Shown one piece after another: positions 33,187-42,492 of a DNA stretch of 64,000 bases. Source of the stretch: an alpha proteobacterium AAP38 (lineage in GTDB: Bacteria; Pseudomonadota; Alphaproteobacteria; Azospirillales; Azospirillaceae). Both the position numbers and the translations under genes were made by a program. Numbering within the stretch: position 1 is the first letter of the stretch; every line of letters starts with the position of its first letter. The notes under the pieces are model-generated. The model searched no databases, had not been told where the DNA came from, and saw only the letters and a list, made by a program, of their open reading frames with translations. The stretch covers positions 372,001 through 436,000 of the forward strand of contig LJHR01000009.1 in the NCBI GenBank assembly GCA_001296005.1, in the 5' to 3' direction.

Positions 33187-34031
33187 GGACCGGCGGCCCG
33201 TTCGGCCAGGACCGCCGCCATCATCGCGGTGAGGTCGGCAATGGGACCGTTGCCTTCCCAGGCATAGAGTGAGACGGCCATTGCGGGGGCGGCACCCAGC
33301 CCATGGTGGGGCCGTACTGAACGCCTCGCCATGGCGGCCACCGGCAGCAGCGACAGGCCCATGCCGGTGGCAACCGCCAAGGCGACGCTGTCCAGCGAAC
33401 TGCCGGTAAAGGCGATGTACCAGCGGCGGCCCATCCCTTCGATCCGGTCGAACATGGCATCCCGGTAAAGCGCACCAGGCGGAAAGGCGACCAGCGGGAT
33501 GGGGTCCGGCCAACCGTCACCGGCATCCGCCGCCTGGAACCAAGCCATGGGTTCGGGGAAGCTGGCGCGCTGGTCGGCCTGTGCCGCCGGTTCCTTCACG
33601 ATGGCGATGTCGAAATCGCCGGCCCGGTATCGCCGGGCAATGTCGCGCGACAGGCCCGTGGTGACGTCCAGGCGCATTTCGCGGTGGCCGGCGGAAAAGC
33701 GGGCGAAGACCGACATCATGGGCACCGTGGCAATATCCTCCGGCAACCCGATGCGCAGCACCGATGTGCCCACCGGATCGGACAGCATCGCCGCCGCATC
33801 CCGCTGTAACGACAGGATGCGCCGGGCGGGACCCAGCAACCGTTCCCCCGCCGGGGTGGGGCGTACGGGCCGGGCCGCGCGGTCGATCAGACCCTGACCC
33901 ACCGCTTGTTCCAGCCGGCCCAATTGCTGACTGATGGTCGATTGCGTCATGTGCAGGCGGTCGGCGGCAACTGTGAAGCTGCCCGTATCCGCGATGGTGA
34001 CGAAGGCGCGCAGCAGGCGGGGATCGAACAT
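33183..34031 (-). CDS. LysR-family transcriptional regulator
   Basis: 282 residues from the ATG at 34031 (MFDPRLLRAFVTIADTGSFTVAADRLHMTQSTISQQLGRLEQAVGQ, the usual LysR start); an in-frame start at 34085 would add 18 residues. Substrate-binding domain about 90-280 (LRIGLPEDIATVPMMSVFARF). Divergent from the amidohydrolase at 34138, which it may control. Effector unknown. Confidence 0.88.
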   Translation of the reverse strand: MFDPRLLRAFVTIADTGSFTVAADRLHMTQSTISQQLGRLEQAVGQGLIDRAARPVRPTPAGERLLGPARRILSLQRDAAAMLSDPVGTSVLRIGLPEDIATVPMMSVFARFSAGHREMRLDVTTGLSRDIARRYRAGDFDIAIVKEPAAQADQRASFPEPMAWFQAADAGDGWPDPIPLVAFPPGALYRDAMFDRIEGMGRRWYIAFTGSSLDSVALAVATGMGLSLLPVAAMARRSVRPHHGLGAAPAMAVSLYAWEGNGPIADLTAMMAAVLAERAAGP

Positions 34032-34137
34032 GGTCGCATCATTCAGGATATGGATGATCTTCATCCATATATCCAATTGGCGCATGATCCGCCATGCGGG
34101 TTAGGGTAAGGCACCTGAGTGCCGGAGTTGCCATCCC

Positions 34138-35598
34138 ATGAAAAAGCTGTTCGCCGCCCTTCTGACCATTTTGGTCCTGGCCCCGTCCGTGCCGGCCACG
34201 GGAAGGGGGAAGGCCGATCTTGTGATCCGCCACGCCACCATCGTGGATGTGGAGAAGGAACGGCTGATCCCCGATCAGGCGGTGGTGACGGCTGGTGATA
34301 GGATCGTGGCCGTGGGGCCGGATGCGGAGATTGCTGGCGAATGGAATACGGCGCGTAGCCTGGATGCCGGCAACCGCTATCTGATCCCCGGCCTGTGGGA
34401 CATGCATGTGCATTTCGGCGGCGGACCGGACCTGATCGCGGAGAACCAGGCGCTGCTGCCGCTGTATGTCGCGCATGGCATCACGACGGTGCGCGACTGT
34501 TCGGGCGATCTTCCCTATGACGTGCTGTCCTGGCGGCAGAAGATTGCCGAGGGCAAGCTGTTCGGCCCGACCCTGTTGTCATCAGGCCCGAAGATCGAAG
34601 GCATCAAGCCCGTCTGGAAAGGGACCCTGGAGACCGGCAGCGAGGCGGAGGTCGATCAGGCCATCGCCAAGCTGAAGGATCTGAAGGTCGATTTTGTCAA
34701 GATCACCGACAGCACGTTGAAGCCCGAACTGTTCCTTTATGCTGTGAAGCAGGCGCGGGCCGCCGGCCTCAACACGTCGGGCCATATCCCCATGGCCCTG
34801 ACCCTGGGGCAGGCGGTGGACGCGGGGCTGAGTTCCGTCGAGCATCTGGATTACGCGCTGAATGCGGGGGTGAAGGACGAAGCCGCCATCGCCGCCGATC
34901 ATGCCGCCGGCCGCATCGACCGGGCAGAGGCGTCACGCCGTCTTGATCAGGGCTATGATCCGGCCTTTGCCGTGCAGGGGTTCCGGCATCTGTCGGAAAA
35001 GGGTGTATTCGTGACGCCGACCCTGAACGGGTCGCGCATCATCGCCTATCTGGACCGGGAGGATCACGCCAAGGATGAGTATCTGGCCTATATCGGCCCC
35101 GGCCTGCGCAAGACCTATGAATGGCGGGTGCAGCGGGCGGCCAAGGCCACGCCGGAACAGGTGCAGGCCCGCCATGAACAGTTTGAGGTGACGGCAGCCG
35201 TTCTGCCGCTGCTGCAGAAGGCCGGCGTCACCATCATCGGCGGCACCGATGCCGGGTTCCTGAATTCCTTCAACTATCCCGGCATCGGCCTGCATGATGA
35301 GCTGTCGCTCTATGTCCGCTATGGCCTGACCCCGGCGCAGGCACTGGCCAGTGTCACGCGGGCCGGTCCCGCCTGGTTCGGCAAGCTGGACCGGTACGGG
35401 TCGGTCACGGTGGGCAAGGTGGCGGACCTTGTCCTGCTGAACGGCAACCCAATGGAAGATATCGCCGCCACCCGTGCCATCCATGCCGTCGTGCTGCGCG
35501 GGCAGGTGCAGGACCGAGGCGCCCTGGACAAGATGATGTCGGACACACGGGCCAAGGTGGCGGCGTGGGACAAGCAGGCTCAAGCCGGCGGGAAGTAG
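34138..35598 (+). CDS. Exported metal-dependent amidohydrolase
   Basis: 486 residues. Signal peptide KKLFAALLTILVLAPSVPA, so the enzyme is periplasmic or secreted. Amidohydrolase-1 fold: DLVIRHATIVD, metal-binding GLWDMHVHF (about 85), HGITTVRDCSGD, probable carboxylated-Lys region VDFVKITDS, metal His in SGHIPMAL and SVEHLDY, and catalytic Asp in GGTDAGF. Belongs with imidazolonepropionase/prolidase-like secreted hydrolases; substrate unknown. The next gene converges and overlaps its end by 19 bp. Confidence 0.88.
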   Translation: MKKLFAALLTILVLAPSVPATGRGKADLVIRHATIVDVEKERLIPDQAVVTAGDRIVAVGPDAEIAGEWNTARSLDAGNRYLIPGLWDMHVHFGGGPDLIAENQALLPLYVAHGITTVRDCSGDLPYDVLSWRQKIAEGKLFGPTLLSSGPKIEGIKPVWKGTLETGSEAEVDQAIAKLKDLKVDFVKITDSTLKPELFLYAVKQARAAGLNTSGHIPMALTLGQAVDAGLSSVEHLDYALNAGVKDEAAIAADHAAGRIDRAEASRRLDQGYDPAFAVQGFRHLSEKGVFVTPTLNGSRIIAYLDREDHAKDEYLAYIGPGLRKTYEWRVQRAAKATPEQVQARHEQFEVTAAVLPLLQKAGVTIIGGTDAGFLNSFNYPGIGLHDELSLYVRYGLTPAQALASVTRAGPAWFGKLDRYGSVTVGKVADLVLLNGNPMEDIAATRAIHAVVLRGQVQDRGALDKMMSDTRAKVAAWDKQAQAGGK

Positions 35599-36479
35599 GC
35601 GTCGCTGTCCATATCCGTCAGCAGGCCGGCTTCCACCGGGTTCCAGCCCAGTTCGGCGCGCGTATAATCGGCACTGGCCGGCACATCCATGGCGGTAAAG
35701 CCCCCGATCCAGCCGAAATGCGCGGCAGCAGCAGCCCCGTCGGTTGATACCTGCGGCAGGTTCAGACGGCGGGCGATGATGGCGGTGATATCGCGGAACG
35801 GCACGCCGCCATCCGCCACCCCGTGCCAGCGAGCCCCGGCCCGCGCCTTTTCCACCGCCAGCCGGTACAGCCGTGCGGCATCCAGCCGATGCACCGCGGG
35901 CCAGCGATTGCCGCCATCCCCGACATGGGCAGCCACGCCCTTCTGCCGGGCAAGCGCGATCAGCATGGGCACGAACCCATGGTCGCCGGCCCCATGCACG
36001 CTGGGTGGCAGGCGGATGATGCCGGCATTGATGCCCTGATCCAGCAAAGCTACCGCCGCCTGTTCCGATGCGGCGCGGGGATGGGCGTGTGAACCGGTGG
36101 CGGGTTCCACATCCTCCGTCAGCAAGCGGCCGGCGGCCAGGATGCCAACGCCCGATGTGACCAGCAGGGGGCGGTCGCTGCCCGCCAGGGCCGATCCCAG
36201 GGCAGCGATGACCCGCCGGTCCATCTCGCAATTGTCGTGGTAGGTGGAGAAATCATGGTTGAAGGCGGTGTGGATGACGGCATCAGCCCCCTCCGCCCCC
36301 TTGCGCAGGCTGTCCAGGTCGTTCAGATCACCCCGATGGGCGCTGGCCCCCAGATGGGCAAGTTTTTCGACCGCCGCATCGCTGCGCACCAGTCCGGTGA
36401 CCCGGTGCCCGGCGCTGATCAGTTCGGTGACAATGGCGCTGCCGATGAAGCCGGTGGCACCGGTAACGAAGATATGCAT
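35580..36479 (-). CDS. NAD(P)-dependent SDR/epimerase family protein
   Basis: 299 residues, extended SDR fold. Rossmann motif VTGATGFIGSAIVTEL at 5-20, HRGDLNDLDSL, AVIHTAFNHD. The catalytic Tyr-x-x-x-Lys is not found where expected: the region after LLVTSGVGIL gives HPRAASEQAAVALLD, so the enzyme is of the atypical group of putative NAD-dependent reductases lacking YxxxK. Substrate unknown. Divergent from an AraC regulator. Confidence 0.85.
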   Translation of the reverse strand: MHIFVTGATGFIGSAIVTELISAGHRVTGLVRSDAAVEKLAHLGASAHRGDLNDLDSLRKGAEGADAVIHTAFNHDFSTYHDNCEMDRRVIAALGSALAGSDRPLLVTSGVGILAAGRLLTEDVEPATGSHAHPRAASEQAAVALLDQGINAGIIRLPPSVHGAGDHGFVPMLIALARQKGVAAHVGDGGNRWPAVHRLDAARLYRLAVEKARAGARWHGVADGGVPFRDITAIIARRLNLPQVSTDGAAAAAHFGWIGGFTAMDVPASADYTRAELGWNPVEAGLLTDMDSDAYFPPA

Positions 36480-36597
36480 GGAACATCCCTATCAGAAAGG
36501 GCCGTGTCCGAACGGCCATGGCCCTATGATGGCGCTGCCGGTGTGGACGATCCATGCTATGAAATCCGTGATTTCTTCTTGATCGTCCGGAAATACC

Positions 36598-37524
36598 ATG
36601 GACCCGCTGTCCGACATCCTGTCCCTGCTGAAACCCCGCAACCTTTTGTCCGCCGGCTTCGCGGCGGGTGGCGACTGGGCGGTGCAGTTCCCGGATCAGC
36701 AGGACAATATCAAGACAGGGGCCGTGGTGCGGGGACGCTGCCTGCTGTGGGTGGAGGGGGAGGCGGGGCCGTTGCCCCTGGAACCCGGCGATTGTTTCCT
36801 GCTGCCGGCAGGCCGGCCCTTCCGCATGGCCAGCGGACCCGATGTGACGCCACTGCCGGCGCAGGAATTGTTTGCCGCCGCGCGCCGGGGCGGGGTGGCG
36901 CAGATTGGGGCGGGCGATGATTTCTTCTGCGTCAGCAGCCGTTTCGCGCTTGATGGGCGGCATGCGGGGCTGCTGATGTCGCTGCTGCCGCCGCTGGTGC
37001 ATTTGCGCGATGCTGGGGACCGGTCGGGCCTGCGCTGGGCCATGGAACGGATGATGCTGGAACTGCGGGAGGATCGGCCGGGGGCCTTTCTGGTGCTGCG
37101 GCATCTGGCGCATATGATGCTGGTTCACGCCCTGCGCCTGCATCTGGACAAGGGCCCGCATGGCGGTCGGGCGGGATGGCTGTTCGCCCTGTCCGACCGG
37201 CAAATCGGCGCGGCCATCGCCGCTATCCATGCCGAACCGGCCCATCCCTGGACCCTGCAGGAACTGGCGCGGCATGTCGGCATGTCGCGATCCAGCTTCG
37301 CGGAGCGGTTCAAGCAGATGGTGGGCGATGCCCCCCTGGAATATGTCACGCGCTGGCGCATGCTGCTGGCTGGTGACCGTTTGCTGTCGGGGCGGGAAAG
37401 CGTGTCCGCCATTGCCCTGTCGGTCGGGTACCAGTCGGAAAGCGCCTTCAGCACGGCTTTCAAGCGGGTGCTGGGCTGCCCGCCGCGCGATTATGCCCGG
37501 CGATATGGCGACGCAAGCCAATAA
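36598..37524 (+). CDS. AraC-family regulator with cupin-type sensor domain
   Basis: 308 residues. N-terminal cupin_6 domain (about 10-190; GAVVRGRCLLWVEGE, PLEPGDCFLLPAGRPFRM) and C-terminal double HTH (about 205-305; WTLQELARHVGMSRSSFAERFKQMVGDAPLEYVTRWRMLLA, and SVSAIALSVGYQSESAFSTAFKRVLGCPPRDYARRY). This architecture is common next to SDR reductases and MFS exporters, both present as neighbours. Probably activates the divergent SDR gene or the MFS gene that follows. Confidence 0.9.
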   Translation: MDPLSDILSLLKPRNLLSAGFAAGGDWAVQFPDQQDNIKTGAVVRGRCLLWVEGEAGPLPLEPGDCFLLPAGRPFRMASGPDVTPLPAQELFAAARRGGVAQIGAGDDFFCVSSRFALDGRHAGLLMSLLPPLVHLRDAGDRSGLRWAMERMMLELREDRPGAFLVLRHLAHMMLVHALRLHLDKGPHGGRAGWLFALSDRQIGAAIAAIHAEPAHPWTLQELARHVGMSRSSFAERFKQMVGDAPLEYVTRWRMLLAGDRLLSGRESVSAIALSVGYQSESAFSTAFKRVLGCPPRDYARRYGDASQ

Positions 37525-37655
37525 TTCCGTAAGCCATGCAATTTATGCTGCGCTGCGGTCGCATGGGGCAACGTTGTCACCTATGCCCTTGGATGATCAC
37601 ATAAGGGCCGATTGTGCGGCGCAATGCGCCGATCCGCAGCCCGGAAGAGAGATTC

Positions 37656-38846
37656 ATGTCCGCCGCCCCTGTCCGTCCCGGTCTTGTGCTGTTCGCACTC
37701 GCCATGGGTGGGTTTGCCATTGGCACCACCGAATTCGCGGTGATGAGCCTTCTGCCCTTCTTCGCCCCCGATCTGGGGATTGATGAGCCGACGGCGGGCC
37801 ATGTCATCAGCGCCTATGCGCTGGGCGTGGTGGTGGGGGCGCCGGTGATTGCCGTACTGGCGGCGAAGCTGTCGCGGCGGACCCTGCTGATTGCCCTGAT
37901 GGTGGTGTTCGCGCTGGCCAATACCGCATCGGCCCTGGCCCCGACCTATGAGGCGATGCTGGCTTTCCGGTTTCTATCGGGTCTGCCCCATGGGGCCTAT
38001 TTCGGGGTCGCGGCCCTGGTCGCCTCAGGGCTTGTGCCCGTCAACCGGCGGGCGCAGGCGGTGGCGCGTGTCATGCTGGGCCTGACCATCGCCACCATCA
38101 TCGGCGTGCCGCTGGCCAATGGGATCGGACAGATGGTGGGCTGGCGCTGGGGCTTTGCTCTGGTTGGCGCGCTGGGCGTTACCACGGTCACGCTTTTGAC
38201 CCTGTACGCGCCGAAGGACCGGCCCCTGCCGGGGGCCAGCCCCTTGCGGGAACTGAGCGCGCTGGGCCAGCGTCAGGTCTGGCTGACGCTGGGCATCGGG
38301 GCCATCGGATTCGGCGGCATGTTCTGCGTCTATACCTACCTTGCCTCCACCATGATGGAGGTGACGGGCGTTGCACCTGCCACCGTGCCGCTGGCGCTGG
38401 CCGTCTTCGGCGTTGGTTTGACGGTGGGCAATCTGGCTGGTGCCTGGGCCGCCGACCGCTCCCTGATGCCGTCGGTGGGCGGCATTCTGCTGTGGAGCGC
38501 GGGGTCGCTGGCCCTGTTCACCTTCGCCGTCCATGATCTGTGGTCGGTGATGGTTACGATCTTCATGATCGGCTGCGGCGGTGGTCTGGGCACGGGTTTG
38601 CAGACCCGCCTCATGGATGTGGCGCGCGATGCCCAGACGCTGGCCGCCGCCCTGAACCACAGCGCCTTCAACTTCGCCAATGCGCTGGGCCCTTGGCTGG
38701 GTGGACTGGCTATCGCCGGCGGTTATGGCTGGGCCTCCACCGGGTGGGTGGGTTCGGCGCTGGCGCTGGGCGGGTTTGCCGTCTGGGTGCTGGCCGTTCT
38801 GGATGACCGGCAGCGGCAACCCGTCGAACAGGGCGCCTGCGGCTGA
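37656..38846 (+). CDS. MFS transporter, DHA1 family (AraJ/YdhP-like)
   Basis: 396 residues from the ATG at 37656 (GGAAGAGAG upstream). Twelve helices. GFAIGTTEFAVMSLLPFFAPDLGI at the N-terminus and SGLPHGAYFGVAALVAS are marks of the AraJ/PbuE/sugar-efflux group of DHA1 exporters. Likely exports sugars, purines or drugs; substrate unknown. It follows the AraC regulator in the same direction after a gap of 131 bp. Confidence 0.9.
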   Translation: MSAAPVRPGLVLFALAMGGFAIGTTEFAVMSLLPFFAPDLGIDEPTAGHVISAYALGVVVGAPVIAVLAAKLSRRTLLIALMVVFALANTASALAPTYEAMLAFRFLSGLPHGAYFGVAALVASGLVPVNRRAQAVARVMLGLTIATIIGVPLANGIGQMVGWRWGFALVGALGVTTVTLLTLYAPKDRPLPGASPLRELSALGQRQVWLTLGIGAIGFGGMFCVYTYLASTMMEVTGVAPATVPLALAVFGVGLTVGNLAGAWAADRSLMPSVGGILLWSAGSLALFTFAVHDLWSVMVTIFMIGCGGGLGTGLQTRLMDVARDAQTLAAALNHSAFNFANALGPWLGGLAIAGGYGWASTGWVGSALALGGFAVWVLAVLDDRQRQPVEQGACG

Positions 38847-38930
38847 TCCTTTTTCTACAGCAGGTTGGAACCTTTGCCGCGCTGCGGTGTTGGCAAGGGG
38901 TGTAACAATCTGATTGAGAAGGAGGATCAT

Positions 38931-39248
38931 ATGGCTTCCGTGAAGGATACTGCCGATAACGTGACCACGGATATTGAGACGCAACTCAAGCAGCTTCGTG
39001 ACGATCTGGCGGCGCTGGCCTCCACCGTGGCGGCGGCCGGGTCCGACAAGGCCGAGGGGTACAAGGCGCGGGTGGGGGAAATGGCATCCAACGTCAAGGA
39101 TGCTTCCGTCACCGCCATTCATAACCTGCGGGAAGAACTGAAGGGCCTGGAAGGCAAGATGGAGGCGCGTGTCCGCGACCGTCCGGTGCAGTCATTGGGC
39201 ATCGCCGTGGCCGCCGGCTTTGCGCTGGCCCTGCTCTGCCGCCGTTAA
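38931..39248 (+). CDS. DUF883/ElaB/YqjD-like membrane-anchored protein
   Basis: 105 residues; a strong GAAGGAGG precedes the ATG. Amphipathic helical/coiled body (about 1-80) and a single C-terminal helix (LGIAVAAGFALALLCRR), the layout of DUF883 proteins. In E. coli such proteins tether ribosomes to the inner membrane in stationary phase; that role here is not shown. Followed 13 bp later by another small membrane protein gene, likely an operon like the yqjD-yqjE type. Confidence 0.85.
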   Translation: MASVKDTADNVTTDIETQLKQLRDDLAALASTVAAAGSDKAEGYKARVGEMASNVKDASVTAIHNLREELKGLEGKMEARVRDRPVQSLGIAVAAGFALALLCRR

Positions 39249-39261
39249 GCAGCGCGCTGTT

Positions 39262-39717
39262 ATGCTGGAACGGTTCATGCCGCTGCTTATGCCGCTTTTG
39301 TCGCGGGAGATTGGTGATACCGCCCGGCAGGTCGGGCGTGACGGTATTCTCTATGCCGTCATGGCCCTGCTGGGCATCATCGGTTTCGCGCTGGCCGTGG
39401 CCGGGGCAATCGTCTGGCTTGGCACCCTGATCGGCCCCGGCCCCGCCTTGCTGGTGGTGGCTGGTGCTGTCCTGCTGCCCATTCCCATCCTTCTGGGCCT
39501 GATGGCCCACTGGCGCCGCGTGGAACAGCAGCGGCGGGAGAAGGAGCGGGAACAGGACATGCTGGTCAACGCCCTGCGCCTGGGGGCGTCAGTGCTGCTG
39601 CCGCTGCTGGCGCGTGCACCGGCGGCGTTCCTGGCGGTGGCGGCGGGGCTCGTGGTTTTCCTGCTGTTCCTGGATGGTGATGAAAAGAAGGCCGAGCCCG
39701 ATCAGGGGCCGGCGTGA
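39262..39717 (+). CDS. Small integral membrane protein (YqjE/holin-like)
   Basis: 151 residues. Two hydrophobic helices close together (about 30-55 and 57-80: LYAVMALLGIIGFALAVAGAIVWL, ALLVVAGAVLLPIPILLGLMAH), a charged segment (RRVEQQRREKEREQD), and another hydrophobic stretch near the end. Pairs with the DUF883 gene as yqjD/yqjE do. Function unknown. Convergent with the TetR gene, 3 bp apart. Confidence 0.7.
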   Translation: MLERFMPLLMPLLSREIGDTARQVGRDGILYAVMALLGIIGFALAVAGAIVWLGTLIGPGPALLVVAGAVLLPIPILLGLMAHWRRVEQQRREKEREQDMLVNALRLGASVLLPLLARAPAAFLAVAAGLVVFLLFLDGDEKKAEPDQGPA

Positions 39718-39720
39718 TGG

Positions 39721-40263
39721 TCAGGTCAGCAGCAAAGGCAGCATGCGATCCAGGCTGTCGGACAGCCAGTTGCCGTTGCTGTCCGCCTCCTGCCGGGTGA
39801 ACTGCCCGATCAGGGCCAGATAGCCGAAGCGGGCGCGGGCCAGCGCCGTGTCGGCATCGCAACCGATTTCCGTAAAGCGGGCCACCAGATAGGCGATACG
39901 GCGTTCATCGACGCCGGCGACCACGGCCTGCGCCGCTGGATCATGGGCCGCCCAGGCGCGCATGGCCCGTTCCAGACGCCCATCCGCCGACGCGGTCAGC
40001 CGGAACAGCCGTTCCAGCCGGTCACGCGGCGTGCCCCCCTCTGCCTCCACCCGTGCCGCCACACCCACGGTGGAGCGTTCCCGCCAGGCATCGCAAAGCG
40101 CCGACAGCAGGGCCGGGCGGTCGGCAAAATGCCAATAGAAACTGCCCTTGGTCACGCCCAGCCGCTTGGCCAGCGGTTCCACGCGCACGGCCTCCACCCC
40201 CGCCTCGCGCAGCAGGCGAAGGCCTTCATTGATCCAGTCTTCGCGGGCCAGCCGGTTGCTCAT
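39721..40263 (-). CDS. TetR-family repressor
   Basis: 180 residues from the ATG at 40263, with GGAAAGGGG directly upstream; the in-frame start at 40311 falls inside the operator. HTH about 10-55 (INEGLRLLREAGVEAVRVEPLAKRLGVTKGSFYWHFADRPALLSAL). Ligand domain about 70-180. Divergent from a 128-residue membrane protein; a perfect 20-bp palindrome lies between them at 40311-40330. Confidence 0.9.
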   Translation of the reverse strand: MSNRLAREDWINEGLRLLREAGVEAVRVEPLAKRLGVTKGSFYWHFADRPALLSALCDAWRERSTVGVAARVEAEGGTPRDRLERLFRLTASADGRLERAMRAWAAHDPAAQAVVAGVDERRIAYLVARFTEIGCDADTALARARFGYLALIGQFTRQEADSNGNWLSDSLDRMLPLLLT

Positions 40264-40310
40264 CCCCTTTCCATACTGTGGCGTATTGACAATCACAAGG
40301 GTGTGGCGCA

Positions 40311-40330
40311 TCCATACGGTACCGTATGGA
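40311..40330. promoter_or_regulatory. TetR operator candidate, perfect 20-bp palindrome
   Basis: Half-site TCCATACGGT followed at once by its reverse complement. It sits in the 88-bp divergent gap, 21 bp before the membrane-protein start. A partial second site, CCATACtgtggCGTAT, is at 40271-40286. Confidence 0.8.
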
Positions 40331-40351
40331 GAATTTCAGGGGGAGGGTGCG

Positions 40352-40738
40352 ATGACGGGGCCTGACATGGCGATGCTGCTGGCGGGGGTGTTTCTGGTTG
40401 GGCTGGGGCTTGTCCATTCCTGGCTGGGGGAGGTGAAGCTGATCGGGCCGCTGCTCTCGCCGCAGGGGCGTTCCGGGATGCTGGTTCACAGCCGATTTGC
40501 GCGCAATGTGCTGCGCTTTGCCTGGCATCTGACCAGCTTGGCCTGGTGGGGAATGGGGATTTCGGTTGCGATGCTGGCGGCACCATTTGCGGTGGAACCG
40601 CGCCTGGCCCTGCTGGCCGGCACCGGCCTGACCTGTCTGATCACGGGATTGCTGATCCTGGTGATCGGGCGGGGGCGGCATCTGGCCTGGCCGGTGTTCC
40701 TGGCGACGGCGTTCTGCTGCTGGGTGCCGCTGGCCTGA
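40352..40738 (+). CDS. Small four-helix inner-membrane protein
   Basis: 128 residues from the ATG at 40352, after GGGGGAGGGTGCG. Four hydrophobic helices (about 5-20, 48-70, 77-95, 100-120). HSWLGE near the N-terminus and RNVLRFAWHLTSLAWWG in the middle are conserved-looking but I do not recognise a characterised family. Control by the divergent TetR repressor through the palindrome is very likely, so an envelope or efflux-stress role is plausible. Confidence 0.75.
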   Translation: MTGPDMAMLLAGVFLVGLGLVHSWLGEVKLIGPLLSPQGRSGMLVHSRFARNVLRFAWHLTSLAWWGMGISVAMLAAPFAVEPRLALLAGTGLTCLITGLLILVIGRGRHLAWPVFLATAFCCWVPLA

Positions 40739-40741
40739 TGA

Positions 40742-41440
40742 TCAGAACGCGGCCAGATCGACGCCAAATTGCTGTTTCAACTCCATCGTGCCCTTGGGCG
40801 TGACGCTGACAGCGCGGGTGCCGTCGACGCGGCGGACCCAACCCTGATCAAAGGCGTGGTTGCACAGCGCACGGCCCAGGGTGCCGGCCAGATGGGGCCG
40901 CCGCTCGCTCCAATCCAGACAGGGCCGGCAGAAGGCACGGGTGGTGCCGCTGGCGGGCAGCACAAGGCCAAGGCCGGACAGGAAATCCCGGCCGTGCGCC
41001 GTAATCAGGCCGGCATCGTCGGCCAGTTCGACATGGCCACCCGCCACCATGGCATCGGCCAGCGCCACACCCAGCCGCCCGGCCAGATGGTCGTAGCAGG
41101 TGCGGGCCTGGGCCAGTGCCCGGTCGCGCGGGCCGGTGCGGATGGGGCGCGGTGTCGGCACGCGGTCTGCGGCGACCTGCATGATGCTTTCCATCATCCG
41201 CGCCACGGCGGGACTGGCCAGCCGGTGATAGCGGTGGCGACCCTGTGGTTCCACCCGCAGCAGGCCTGCCGCTACCATGCGCGACAGGTGACCGCTTGCC
41301 GTCTGCGCCGTGATGCCGGCGGCGCGGGCCAGTTCGGCGGCGGTCAGCGCGCGGCCATCCATCAGTGCCTGCAACATGCAGGCCCGGGCGGGATCACCGG
41401 CCAATGCCGCAATCTCCGCGAAATCCGCTGTACTGACCAT
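40742..41440 (-). CDS. ArsR-family HTH regulator
   Basis: 232 residues from the ATG at 41440 (GGGAGG before it; another ATG at 41455). HTH about 10-85 (ELARAAGITAQTASGHLSRMVAAGLLRVEPQGRHRYHRLASP). The C-terminal 130 residues contain a Cys pair (RAFCRPCLDWSERRPHLAGTLGRALCNHAFDQGW), typical of YdfF-like ArsR proteins. It runs convergent with the small membrane protein gene. Target unknown. Confidence 0.87.
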   Translation of the reverse strand: MVSTADFAEIAALAGDPARACMLQALMDGRALTAAELARAAGITAQTASGHLSRMVAAGLLRVEPQGRHRYHRLASPAVARMMESIMQVAADRVPTPRPIRTGPRDRALAQARTCYDHLAGRLGVALADAMVAGGHVELADDAGLITAHGRDFLSGLGLVLPASGTTRAFCRPCLDWSERRPHLAGTLGRALCNHAFDQGWVRRVDGTRAVSVTPKGTMELKQQFGVDLAAF

Positions 41441-41607
41441 GCTGCCTCCCGCCATCTGTTGTTCACCCTATCATAGGCGTGGAACGGTCCCCATGCTTCG
41501 GTGCCTGCCGAATATGGGTTGCAGAGGTGGGGTGGAATGGATAAAATTTGATCCATTCGGGCCGGCGGAGGGGCGCCATCGACCCGACAGCAGACATGGG
41601 GAATGTC

Positions 41608-42492
41608 ATGGTGTCGGTCCTGGGCACGGCCAGCGGCGTTTTCGCCGTTTCCGCACGGCAGTTTCAAAGCAAGACGCAGGAAATCTGGCAGGGCCTGAAA
41701 AAGGACGCGGCCAATGGCACATCTGCGTCCCCGGCCCGGCCCGGCGGCATTCAGGACCTGATCGATCCCGATACGCGCGCCCGGCTGGAGGCGCAGCGCA
41801 AGGATGCCGACGCGCTGGCCACCAAGCTGTCCAGCGGCGGGGAGGATGCCAAGGAGGCCGCCGCCCGCAAGAAGGATGAAGCGAAGCAGAAGCTGAAAAT
41901 GCTGAAGCTTCAGGCCCAGTTGGCCGCCGCCAGTGGCGACAAGAAGGCCGCCGCCCGTATCGCCAAGGAGGCGGCGTCGGTTGCCAAGGAACTGGGGCAG
42001 GCCGCCAAGGATTATGCCGGTGGTGGGGATGCGGCGGCCGCCAAACCCGATACCAGCGCCGCGCAGGGCACTGCTGCCACCCCGGCGGCGGGCGGTGATG
42101 CCGCCGCCAGCGCAGAGGCACAGGCCGTGGCCCAGCAGGCCAGCCAGACCGCCAGCCAAGGTGGGGAGGGTGAGGCTGCCGCCGGCACGCCCGCCAATGA
42201 CACGGTGCAGGCGCAGCGCGACGCCATCCTTCGCGATGGTGCGGCCCGGTCCGCTGATGCGCAGTTTGAAAGCGATACGCGTGGCCTTATGGACCAGCTG
42301 CGCGCCATCCATCAGCAGATGAAGAATCTGGCCCGCAAGGATGGTTCCGCCGGCACCAAGGCGGAGATGGAACGCGCCGAACAGGACATGGCGGAAGGTG
42401 ACCGCACCCTGAACGAGGCCTTTGGCCCGCCCGGCCCGTCGGTGGAAGCGGTGGCGGCACCGGCACCGGTCCGCGTTGATATCAAGGTCTGA
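41608..42492 (+). CDS. Hypothetical Ala/Lys-rich coiled-coil protein
   Basis: 294 residues from the ATG at 41608 (GGGGA upstream; the ATG at 41596 is also in frame). No family recognised. N-terminus VLGTASGVFAVSARQFQSKTQEIW, then a Lys/Ala-rich charged helical region (about 60-145; AARKKDEAKQKLKMLKLQAQLAAASGDKKAAARIAKEAASVAKEL), a Gly/Ala/Pro-rich low-complexity linker (about 145-200), then a Gln/Met-rich helical tail. No signal peptide or membrane helix. Composition recalls structural or flagellar/secretion-associated proteins, but nothing decides it. Confidence 0.7.
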   Translation: MVSVLGTASGVFAVSARQFQSKTQEIWQGLKKDAANGTSASPARPGGIQDLIDPDTRARLEAQRKDADALATKLSSGGEDAKEAAARKKDEAKQKLKMLKLQAQLAAASGDKKAAARIAKEAASVAKELGQAAKDYAGGGDAAAAKPDTSAAQGTAATPAAGGDAAASAEAQAVAQQASQTASQGGEGEAAAGTPANDTVQAQRDAILRDGAARSADAQFESDTRGLMDQLRAIHQQMKNLARKDGSAGTKAEMERAEQDMAEGDRTLNEAFGPPGPSVEAVAAPAPVRVDIKV

